From: Salegentibacter sp.
GTDB lineage: Bacteria; Bacteroidota; Bacteroidia; Flavobacteriales; Flavobacteriaceae
Direction: 5' to 3'
Length of the DNA: 64,000 bases
Assembly: GCA_017795085.1 (NCBI GenBank)
Contig: CP051246.1
Span: 2,296,514 to 2,360,513 of the forward strand
A program made the translations under genes and the position numbers. Of the stretch, positions 57,335 through 64,000 are shown in pieces. The notes under the pieces were generated by a model, which saw only the letters and a program-made list of their open reading frames with translations, searched no databases and was not told the origin of the DNA. How positions within the stretch are numbered: position 1 is the stretch's first letter; each line of letters opens with the position of its first letter.

Positions 57335-57342
57335 TATCTTTA
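57335..57342 (+). promoter_or_regulatory. -7 element (TATCTTTA) of the TonB receptor gene
   Basis: One mismatch to TAnnTTTG, ending 10 nt before the TTG start at 57353. A very short leader is predicted. Confidence 0.45.
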
Positions 57343-57352
57343 CCCTAAAAAA

Positions 57353-59713
57353 TTGAAGTATTTCCTCCCGATTTTTCTATTACTGTGTTTTACTGCCAAT
57401 AGTCAGGAAACCTTTAGCCTAAGCGGAAATATCTCAGACCAGAATTCCAGTGAAACTTTGTTTGGGGTAAATGTGGTTATTCCTGAATTAAATAAAGGCA
57501 CTGTAAGCAATGAATACGGTTTTTACTCCCTGAAACTTCCTGCCGGAAATTATGAGCTGCAAATTTCTTATCTGGGTTATCAAACTATCACTCAAAACAT
57601 CACAATTTCAGAAGATACCAACCTAAATTTTGAACTCCAGGAAGGTTCAGAGTCTTTAGAAGAAGTCGTTATTAAACAAGACAATGAAGCTTTAAATATT
57701 AAAAAGCCGGAAATGAGTGTCAACAAACTTTCTATAAATACTATTAAGAAACTCCCGGTAATTTTCGGAGAAGTTGATGTGGTAAAGTCCCTGCTGCTAA
57801 TGCCGGGGGTTTCCAATGCCGGTGAAGGTTCTTCTGGATTTAATGTTCGCGGTGGCGCGGTAGATCAAAATTTGATATTACTAGATGAGGCTACGATCTA
57901 TAATGCTTCCCATTTATTTGGATTTTTCTCGGTTTTTAATCCTGATGCAGTAAAAAACCTTACGCTATACAAAGGTGGTATTCCGGCACGTTATGGAGGC
58001 CGGGTTTCTTCTGTGCTTGATATTTATCAAAGGGACGGTAGTAATAAAGAATTTAAAATGCAGGGGGGAATTGGTGCAATATCAAGTCGGTTGCTTGCCG
58101 AAGGCCCTATAAAAAAAGAAAAGGGGTCCTTTTTGGTTGGTGCCCGAAGCTCTTATGCCCATCTTTTTTTAAAGTTAACCGATAATGATAATTCTGCCTA
58201 TTTTTATGATATTAACGCCAAATTTTCTTATCGGTTAGACCCTGACAATAAATTATTTTTTTCGGGCTATTTTGGACGTGATGTTTTTAATATTCGTGAC
58301 AACTTTAAAAATAATTACGGAAACGCCGTATTTAATTTAAGGTGGAACCACGTATTTAACAGTGATATATTCTCAAACCTCTCCCTGATCTTCAGTGATT
58401 ACTATTATGGGTTAACTCTTGATTTTGTAGGTTTCGACTGGGATAGCGGTATAAAAAACCTCAACCTAAAATACGATTTCAACCATTATCTTACCGATAA
58501 TATTGAACTCAATTACGGAATTCAAAATACTTATTACGATTTTAATCCCGGTGAAATTATTCCGGTAGATGAAGAATCAGGAATCAATTATTTTAAGCTT
58601 ACCAATAAATACGCTTTAGAAAGTGCTGCTTATTTATCTGCCAGACACAATATTTCAGATAAGTTTTCCGCAGAGTACGGCTTGCGTTACAGTGCTTTTT
58701 TCCGTTTAGGCCAGGATGAATTAAATGTGTATGAAAATGATAATCCGTTAATCTATAATTCCGATTTAGGTATTTACCAGGAAGCCGAGCCAATAGGCAC
58801 AGAATCTTACGACCGAAGTGACATTTTAGCCGATTTTGGCAATTTAGAACCAAGACTTTCGCTGGCTTATAGCTTTAACGAGCAGCAATCGGTAAAGGCC
58901 AGTTATAACCGAATGGCGCAATACCTACATTTAATTTCAAATACTTCTTCCCCCACACCTTTAGATGTTTGGGCGCCCAGCGGACCTTTTATTGAACCTC
59001 AAATCCTCGATCAGTTTGCATTGGGATATTTTAGAAATTTTAAGAATGAAATTTTTTCAATTGAAGCAGAAACTTTTTATAAAACAGTAAAAAACCGTAT
59101 TGATTACGTAAGCGGTGCTAATTTAATTGCAAATGATGCGATTGAAACAGTAATTCTACATGGCAGGTCCCGGGCTTATGGGCTGGAAATGCTTTTTAGA
59201 AAAAATAGCGGCAGATTTACAGGCTGGCTGGCCTATACCCTATCACGTTCTGAACAGCAAACCCCCGGAAGAATCCCTGAAGAAAGCGGAATTAATAATG
59301 GAGATTGGTATAAAGCTAATTTTGATAAAACCCACGATATAAGTTTAGTGGGAAACTATCAACTAAACAATTCATGGGAATTTAGTGCGAATTTCAATTA
59401 TCAAACCGGGCTACCTGCAACTTACCCGGGCGGACAATATAATTACCAGAGTATTACCGTGCCGGTTTACGGCTCAAGAAACGAGAACCGATTACCGGCC
59501 TATCACCGTCTGGATATTTCAGCCACTTATAAACCAAATCCTGAAAATAAAAAGTTTAAATCCTCGTGGAATTTTGGGATTTATAATGTCTATAACCGGA
59601 TGAATGCTTATTCAATTACTTTTAGAGAAAATAGCGACACCGGCGTAAACGAAGCCACAAAACTTAGTTTATTCGGAATTATTCCCTCAGTAACCTATAA
59701 TTTTAGCTTCTGA
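57353..59713 (+). CDS. TonB-dependent outer-membrane receptor (CarboxypepD-reg domain)
   Basis: 786 residues from TTG 57353. Signal peptide (MKYFLPIFLLLCFTANSQ), an N-terminal carboxypeptidase-regulatory-like beta domain ~22-108, a plug domain ~115-235 (VKSLLLMPGVSNAGEGSSGFNVRGG, NLTLYKGGIPARYGGRVSSVLDIY), and a 22-strand-type barrel with aromatic C-terminal strands ending VTYNFSF. It imports a ligand across the outer membrane with energy from TonB-ExbBD. No SusD partner is present; the partner is a DUF4249 lipoprotein whose ATG overlaps the stop by one base. Confidence 0.93.
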   Translation: MKYFLPIFLLLCFTANSQETFSLSGNISDQNSSETLFGVNVVIPELNKGTVSNEYGFYSLKLPAGNYELQISYLGYQTITQNITISEDTNLNFELQEGSESLEEVVIKQDNEALNIKKPEMSVNKLSINTIKKLPVIFGEVDVVKSLLLMPGVSNAGEGSSGFNVRGGAVDQNLILLDEATIYNASHLFGFFSVFNPDAVKNLTLYKGGIPARYGGRVSSVLDIYQRDGSNKEFKMQGGIGAISSRLLAEGPIKKEKGSFLVGARSSYAHLFLKLTDNDNSAYFYDINAKFSYRLDPDNKLFFSGYFGRDVFNIRDNFKNNYGNAVFNLRWNHVFNSDIFSNLSLIFSDYYYGLTLDFVGFDWDSGIKNLNLKYDFNHYLTDNIELNYGIQNTYYDFNPGEIIPVDEESGINYFKLTNKYALESAAYLSARHNISDKFSAEYGLRYSAFFRLGQDELNVYENDNPLIYNSDLGIYQEAEPIGTESYDRSDILADFGNLEPRLSLAYSFNEQQSVKASYNRMAQYLHLISNTSSPTPLDVWAPSGPFIEPQILDQFALGYFRNFKNEIFSIEAETFYKTVKNRIDYVSGANLIANDAIETVILHGRSRAYGLEMLFRKNSGRFTGWLAYTLSRSEQQTPGRIPEESGINNGDWYKANFDKTHDISLVGNYQLNNSWEFSANFNYQTGLPATYPGGQYNYQSITVPVYGSRNENRLPAYHRLDISATYKPNPENKKFKSSWNFGIYNVYNRMNAYSITFRENSDTGVNEATKLSLFGIIPSVTYNFSF

Positions 59714-60519
59714 TGAAACAGTTTCTTAAAATAGCGCTTATAGGACTTATACTCCTCTCTTTTTCTTGCGAGGAAGTAGTAGATATTCCTTTAAAAAACT
59801 CTGAAGCCAGGCTCGTGGTAGAAGCTTCACTTCTTAGATTTAAAGAGGAACCAGATAATAACCAGCAAATAAAACTCAGCCTAAGTGCACCATTTTACGA
59901 AGAAGAAAATCCACCGGTGGAAAACGCATCGGTTTATGTAACTTCAGAAAGTGGGGATGTTTATTATTTTGAGCATGGTTCTGACGGATTTTACCTGAAT
60001 AGCAATTTTGAACCTGAAATCGGAGAAACATATCACCTGGAAATTGAATATGAAGACCAACTATACACCGCCACGGAAACTATGATGCCTGTAACCGATA
60101 TAGAGGAGGTTGAACAATCCAATGAAGGAGGTTTTGGAGGCGATGAAATTGAAATCAAAGCTTATTACACCGACCCTGCCGGAGAAGATAATTATTACCT
60201 ATTTATCTTTAGAAATGAAAATATAAGTCTTGAAATTTACGAAGATGAATTTAACGACGGAAACCGGATATTTGGCTTTTATTCCAATGAAGATTTAGAA
60301 CGTGGTGATAAAGTTGAAATTGAAATGTATGGAATTTCCAAAGCATACTATGAATATTTATTTGTACTAAGAACCCAGATTGGCAGTGGTGGCGGTCCTT
60401 TTGAAACCCGGCCGGCCACTGTTAAGGGGAATGTGGTTAACGAAACCAATCCTGATAATTATCCTTTCGGTTATTTTCATCTTTCAGAAGTAGACGAATT
60501 GGCTTATGAAGTAGAGTAA
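59713..60519 (+). CDS. DUF4249 lipoprotein
   Basis: 268 residues. Lipoprotein signal (LIGLILLSFSCEEVVDIPL, Cys near residue 19). DUF4249 pattern: EARLVVEASL, NQQIKLSLSAPFYEEENPPVENASVYVTSESGDVYYF, EIGETYHLEIEYEDQLYTATETMMPV, and C-terminal GGGPFETRPATVKGNVVNETNPDNYPFGYFHLSEV. It is always found as a partner of receptors like the one upstream; it may act as an extracellular lid or substrate-binding lipoprotein. Ligand unknown. Confidence 0.88.
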   Translation: MKQFLKIALIGLILLSFSCEEVVDIPLKNSEARLVVEASLLRFKEEPDNNQQIKLSLSAPFYEEENPPVENASVYVTSESGDVYYFEHGSDGFYLNSNFEPEIGETYHLEIEYEDQLYTATETMMPVTDIEEVEQSNEGGFGGDEIEIKAYYTDPAGEDNYYLFIFRNENISLEIYEDEFNDGNRIFGFYSNEDLERGDKVEIEMYGISKAYYEYLFVLRTQIGSGGGPFETRPATVKGNVVNETNPDNYPFGYFHLSEVDELAYEVE

Positions 60520-60522
60520 ATT

Positions 60523-60616
60523 ATCTCGGGACAAGCCCACGCACGAAGCATTTATAGGAAAACATTTGATTTTGAGGCAAGTCACGGAGCATTTAAATCT
60601 CGATTATCGAGTAAAA
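60523..60616. repeat. Interspersed repeat A, copy 3
   Basis: A 94-bp copy: CTCGGGACAAGCCCAC, a GCATTTATAGGAAAACATTT block, TTTGAGGCAAGTCACGGAGC, and ATTTAAATCTCGATTATCGAG. It begins 4 nt beyond the DUF4249 stop, in a 305-bp gap. Confidence 0.75.
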
Positions 60617-60675
60617 GGTTCTAATCCCTAGCTAAATTCAGAATTTACTCAAGAAGTTTTGACGATCATCAGCTT

Positions 60676-60699
60676 AGACCCTGAAATTCAGTGTGATGA
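60676..60699. repeat. REP-like element (AGACCCTGAAATTCAGTGTGATGA)
   Basis: A 24-bp relative of the element at 26147, in the gap between the DUF4249 gene and the GH3 gene. Confidence 0.5.
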
Positions 60700-60763
60700 T
60701 TAATTTATAGACCTTTTAAACTTCTTATTTTGAAAATGGTATACAGGTTTAAAATTAGTCTTA

Positions 60764-60801
60764 CAAAAAAGCCGCTGAAGTGGTAGGGCACTCCAACGGC
60801 T
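60764..60801 (-). terminator. Terminator of the GH43-GH3 transcript
   Basis: Read on the minus strand, AGCCGTTGGAGTG pairs with CACTTCAGCGGCT (two G-U pairs), then TTTTTTG. It is 24 nt past the GH3 stop. Confidence 0.8.
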
Positions 60802-60824
60802 CATCAACATCAACTGAAAAATAC

Positions 60825-63104
60825 CTACTTCTTAATACTAAAACTTCCGGACTTTTCTATAGCTGAACTAGCTCCCACAAAGAAGTCGAATTCTCCGGGC
60901 TCAAAAACATATTCTAAATCGGCGTTGTAGAATTTTAAATCATCGGTGGTGATTATAAATTCAACTGTTTTTGATGCTCCGGATTCAAGCTTAATTTTCT
61001 CAAAACCTTTTAATTCTTTTAATGGCGGAGTGATACTTCGTACTTTATCGTGAGTATATAATTGTACGATTTCTTCTCCTGCGATATCTCCCGCATTGGT
61101 AATAGTAGCACTTATAATAACTTCTCCATCTTCGATTAAAGTTTCGCTATCAATTTTTATATCGGAATATTCAAATTCAGTATAGCTTAATCCGTGGCCA
61201 AACGGTAATAAGGGTGAATTAGAAACATCAAGGTAATTTGATTTGAATTTTTCAAATTCTTCAGTAGCTTGTGGTCTCCCCGTATTTTTAACACCGTAAT
61301 AAATAGGGATTTGACCAACATTTCTTGGCCAGGTGGCCGTAAGTTTTCCTGAAGGATTATAATCACCAAAAATCACATCAGCTACGGCATTTCCTGCCTC
61401 TACTCCCGGATGCCAAATTTGCAGAATACTCACCGGTAAATCCATTTCTTCTGAAATATCCAATGGGCGCCCGCTCATTAAAGCAAGCACAACCGGTTTC
61501 CCGGTGGCGGTCAACTCCCTAATTAATTTCTTTTGACTATCAGGAATTGTAATATCGGTACGGCTTGCAGATTCTCCGCTCATTTCAGTGGCTTCCCCAA
61601 CTACGGCTACAATCACCTCAGCATCTTCTGCCGTTTCAAGCGCTTCTTCCAGTAGTTCTTCCGGAGATTCTTCTGAAATTTCAATTCTTGATCCAAATAC
61701 ATTTACTTTTTCTGCAAAATCTTTATCATCACTAATATTTGAACCTTTAGCATAAGAAATTTCAGCATTGGGAGCTACATTTTTCATTCCTTCAAGAATA
61801 GGAATTGAAAGTTGCGGATCCCCGGTTGGCGCCCAGGTTCCCAGCATATTATTTTTATTATCGGCTAAAGGTCCAATTAGCGCTATTTTTGCATCTTTAG
61901 CTAACGGAAGTGTGTTCTCGTGCTTCTTAAGCAACACAAAAGAACGGGCAGCCGCTTTTCTGGCTAATTCGCGGTTTTCTTCAGAGAGGATATCCTTTTC
62001 AGGACGACTTTCATCAGAATAGCGATAAGGATCTTCAAACAAACCTAATTTATGCTTTGCCTCCAGCACCCTGCGGGTAGCGGTGGTAATTTGTTCTTCG
62101 GTTAGTGTGCCATCTTCAACTGATTCTTTTAGGGTAGTTAGGAAACCTTCCCCAACCATATCCATATCCAGCCCTGCTTTTAAGGCCAGAGCCGAAACCG
62201 CTTTTAAATCACCCATTCCGTGAGCAATCATTTCATTAACCGAAGTATAATCGGAAGTCACAAAGCCATCAAAACCCCATTCTTCACGCAGTAAATCGGT
62301 TAAAAGCCATTTATTTCCTGTGGCAGGAACTCCAAAAACATCATTAAAAGAAGTCATTACACTTCCTACTCCCGCATCTACCGCGGCTTTATACGGCGGA
62401 AGGTATTCATTATACATACGAATTTTACTCATATCTACCGAGTTATAATCCCGGCCGGCTTCTGAAGCCCCATAAAGCGCCATATGTTTTACGGTGGCCA
62501 TCATCGTATGTTCTGCACTCATATCGTCCTGCTGATAACCCTTTACCATAGCTTCAGCTATTTTTGAACCTAAAAAAGCATCTTCCCCGGCTCCTTCTGC
62601 AATACGCCCCCAACGCGGGTCACGAGCAATATCAACCATTGGCGAAAAATTCCAGTTAATTCCATCGGCGGTGGCTTCTTTTGCCGCCACCTGTGCGGTT
62701 TGTTCAATTAAATCTAAATCCCAACTGGAAGATAAACCTAACGGAATAGGAAAAGTGGTTTTATAGCCGTGAATCACATCGGAACCGATAATAAGCGGAA
62801 TCCCCAGTCGACTTTCTTTAACTGCTAAATCCTGGGCCTGACGGATTTTATCGGGTCCTGATGCACCAAAAAGTCCGCCTACATTTCCTTCTTTAATTTT
62901 TGCTTCAACATCTTCGCTAACCACCGCACCGGTAGCCACTCCACCACCTGGCGTTATAAGATTGAGCTGGCCTATTTTTTCTTCTAAAGTCATTTTCTCC
63001 AGGAGATCTTCAACCTCTTGAATTCTATCCTGTGCATGCAGAGACGAAAGTCCCATCAAAAGCAGTATAATGACAGAGACATTAATTCTTTTCATAGTAG
63101 TCAT
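60825..63104 (-). CDS. bglX: Family 3 glycoside hydrolase, beta-glucosidase (BglX-like)
   Basis: 759 residues. Signal peptide (RINVSVIILLLMGLSSLHAQ) after an ATG at 63104; the ATG at 63095 is an alternative. The N-terminal (alpha/beta)8 GH3 domain has NFSPMVDIARDPRWGR and the nucleophile Asp285 (GFVTSDYTSV). The second GH3 domain and the C-terminal Fn3-like domain (~660-759, EIVQLYTHDKVRSITPP) are complete. It removes terminal beta-glucose from oligosaccharides in the periplasm. It is 21 nt after the GH43-like gene, so the two probably degrade one glycan. Confidence 0.93.
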   Translation of the reverse strand: MTTMKRINVSVIILLLMGLSSLHAQDRIQEVEDLLEKMTLEEKIGQLNLITPGGGVATGAVVSEDVEAKIKEGNVGGLFGASGPDKIRQAQDLAVKESRLGIPLIIGSDVIHGYKTTFPIPLGLSSSWDLDLIEQTAQVAAKEATADGINWNFSPMVDIARDPRWGRIAEGAGEDAFLGSKIAEAMVKGYQQDDMSAEHTMMATVKHMALYGASEAGRDYNSVDMSKIRMYNEYLPPYKAAVDAGVGSVMTSFNDVFGVPATGNKWLLTDLLREEWGFDGFVTSDYTSVNEMIAHGMGDLKAVSALALKAGLDMDMVGEGFLTTLKESVEDGTLTEEQITTATRRVLEAKHKLGLFEDPYRYSDESRPEKDILSEENRELARKAAARSFVLLKKHENTLPLAKDAKIALIGPLADNKNNMLGTWAPTGDPQLSIPILEGMKNVAPNAEISYAKGSNISDDKDFAEKVNVFGSRIEISEESPEELLEEALETAEDAEVIVAVVGEATEMSGESASRTDITIPDSQKKLIRELTATGKPVVLALMSGRPLDISEEMDLPVSILQIWHPGVEAGNAVADVIFGDYNPSGKLTATWPRNVGQIPIYYGVKNTGRPQATEEFEKFKSNYLDVSNSPLLPFGHGLSYTEFEYSDIKIDSETLIEDGEVIISATITNAGDIAGEEIVQLYTHDKVRSITPPLKELKGFEKIKLESGASKTVEFIITTDDLKFYNADLEYVFEPGEFDFFVGASSAIEKSGSFSIKK

Positions 63105-63125
63105 ATTTTTAAAATTGATATTTTT

Positions 63126-64000
63126 TTATTCCACTTCCTGAACCTCAGTTTTTTCTGAAATTCCATTTTCATTAAAGGCTTCAATACTGAAGTAATACTT
63201 TGTATCACGATCCAGATTTCGCATAAAATGTTTATTTTTATCATAAATTAACCAGGAATGGTATAATTTATCTGGCGCTATTCCCCAACGGATGTTATAC
63301 CCCTGGGCTCCTTTCACCGGATTCCACTTAAAAAAAGCATCTCGTCGGTCTTCCTGTCGGGAAACTTCAAAGCCTTTAACCTTTGCTGGCTTTTTACCTA
63401 AACCTTGACCAAAAACCCTTATTTCAGATAAAGCCAGATTATTCCCGGGAACCTCGATATTATTATAGCGTACGTATTTTGCCTGTACCGGTTGATTAAG
63501 GGTGATATAAGTATTTGGCGCATCTTCAAAACTTTTGCTTCTGTCTACCACCGTTTTCCAGTTTTTACCATCTTCGGAAAGTTCAAGGGTAAATCGGTGT
63601 CGAAGGCCTTCAGTGCGGGTGTAAATACCTGATTCTTCATCGTGGAAATTCAATTGAAAAGCATAGATATTTCCAGGGGAAAGCATTTCAATTTCAACCC
63701 ATTGTTTATCATCATTAGCTTCAACAACCCAAAAAGATTTAGGACTTTCATCGGTTAAGAGTTTAGAAATAATTTCACCTTCATTGTCTTTTTCCAGGGG
63801 CATTTCGGTGATATCAAAATCTCCATCGGTAGCTGTACTTTTTCTCACCTGCATTTGCGAAGAGGAAACCGTGGTTTTTCCTTTATAGGAAAGCAACATC
63901 CAGCCATTATGCTGTCCTGCTTTTGTAGGATGATCTGGCCCAAATAACGGATAGTCTCCATAGCTTGTAATAGTGTACATTAAACCTTCATCATCAAAAT
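63126..64000 (-). CDS. C-terminal part of a GH43-like enzyme with F5/8-type and Fn3 domains
   Basis: The frame is open to the right edge (upstream residues FDDEGL precede MYTITSYGDYPLFGPDH), so the N-terminal catalytic domain is outside. The visible part has GDYPLFGPDHPTKAGQHNGW, the C-terminal edge of a GH43-type catalytic domain; a discoidin (F5/8 C) domain ~60-200 (WVEIEMLSPGNIYAFQLNFHDE, RYNNIEVPGNNLALSEIRVFG); and a fibronectin-III-like domain ~205-284 (FKWNPVKGAQGYNIRWGIAPDKL). The family call depends on recall of similar proteins and needs a profile search. It is upstream of the GH3 gene in the same operon. Confidence 0.65.
   Translation of the reverse strand, partial: FDDEGLMYTITSYGDYPLFGPDHPTKAGQHNGWMLLSYKGKTTVSSSQMQVRKSTATDGDFDITEMPLEKDNEGEIISKLLTDESPKSFWVVEANDDKQWVEIEMLSPGNIYAFQLNFHDEESGIYTRTEGLRHRFTLELSEDGKNWKTVVDRSKSFEDAPNTYITLNQPVQAKYVRYNNIEVPGNNLALSEIRVFGQGLGKKPAKVKGFEVSRQEDRRDAFFKWNPVKGAQGYNIRWGIAPDKLYHSWLIYDKNKHFMRNLDRDTKYYFSIEAFNENGISEKTEVQEVE

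Overview
The window looks like a chromosomal segment of a marine or saline-type member of the Flavobacteriaceae (phylum Bacteroidota). This rests on AT-rich intergenic DNA, near absence of Shine-Dalgarno sequences, repeated TAnnTTTG (-7) promoter elements, many TTG start codons, and family-restricted gene sets: RprX/RprY, PorD-like DUF4835, Bacteroidota-type RpoZ, DUF4249 with a TonB-dependent receptor, monomeric isocitrate dehydrogenase, and GH3 plus GH43-like enzymes. The genus cannot be fixed from the sequence alone. No tRNA, rRNA, CRISPR array, phage or intact insertion sequence was seen.

Layout. 1-1848: edge of a flavodoxin-family reductase and a secreted kelch protein. 1942-8265: a tight five-gene block of hybrid kinase, single-domain regulator, YaiO-type TPR/beta-barrel, HEAT-like membrane protein and PgaC-like glycosyltransferase, read here as a phosphorelay-controlled exopolysaccharide export system. 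8357-19984: metabolic and housekeeping genes (MFS, pcm, oxidoreductase, 3-hydroxyacyl-CoA dehydrogenase, DUF1015, PLP-binding protein, exonuclease/GIY-YIG fusion, DUF3857 protein, K+ channel, miaA). 20187-25093 (minus): GT2-YbbR-coaE-rprX-rprY. 25173-25994: fabI. 26397-32626 (minus): dapA-bamD-rpoZ-coaBC-porD-recN. 33014-34688: a 5'-nucleotidase split over two genes. 34685-39408 (minus): ligA, VOC protein, LOG protein, prmC and a GNAT. 39501-42625: ribD-HAD-EamA-YigZ. 42622-49222: the dnaA neighbourhood, with a thioesterase, LMW phosphatase, RsmI-like methyltransferase, lysozyme-like protein, mltG, GNAT and dapF. 49356-57242: HtrA protease, long GAPDH, coiled-coil protein, trmD, rplS, a predicted structured RNA, and monomeric IDH. 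57353-60519: TonB receptor with DUF4249 lipoprotein. 60825-64000 (minus): GH3 glucosidase and a GH43-like enzyme cut by the window edge.

Genes are packed tightly: most operon partners overlap by 1-17 nt, and three convergent pairs share 4-nt stop overlaps. The noncoding space carries most of the unusual signal. It holds a candidate ~300-nt structured RNA with its own promoter and terminator (54540-54881), a 139-bp element with perfect 11-bp inverted ends (52432-52570), a three-copy ~70-95 bp interspersed repeat (26224, 44677, 60523), several REP-like palindromes, and at least two genes (ribD, rprX) whose promoter placement predicts leaderless mRNAs.
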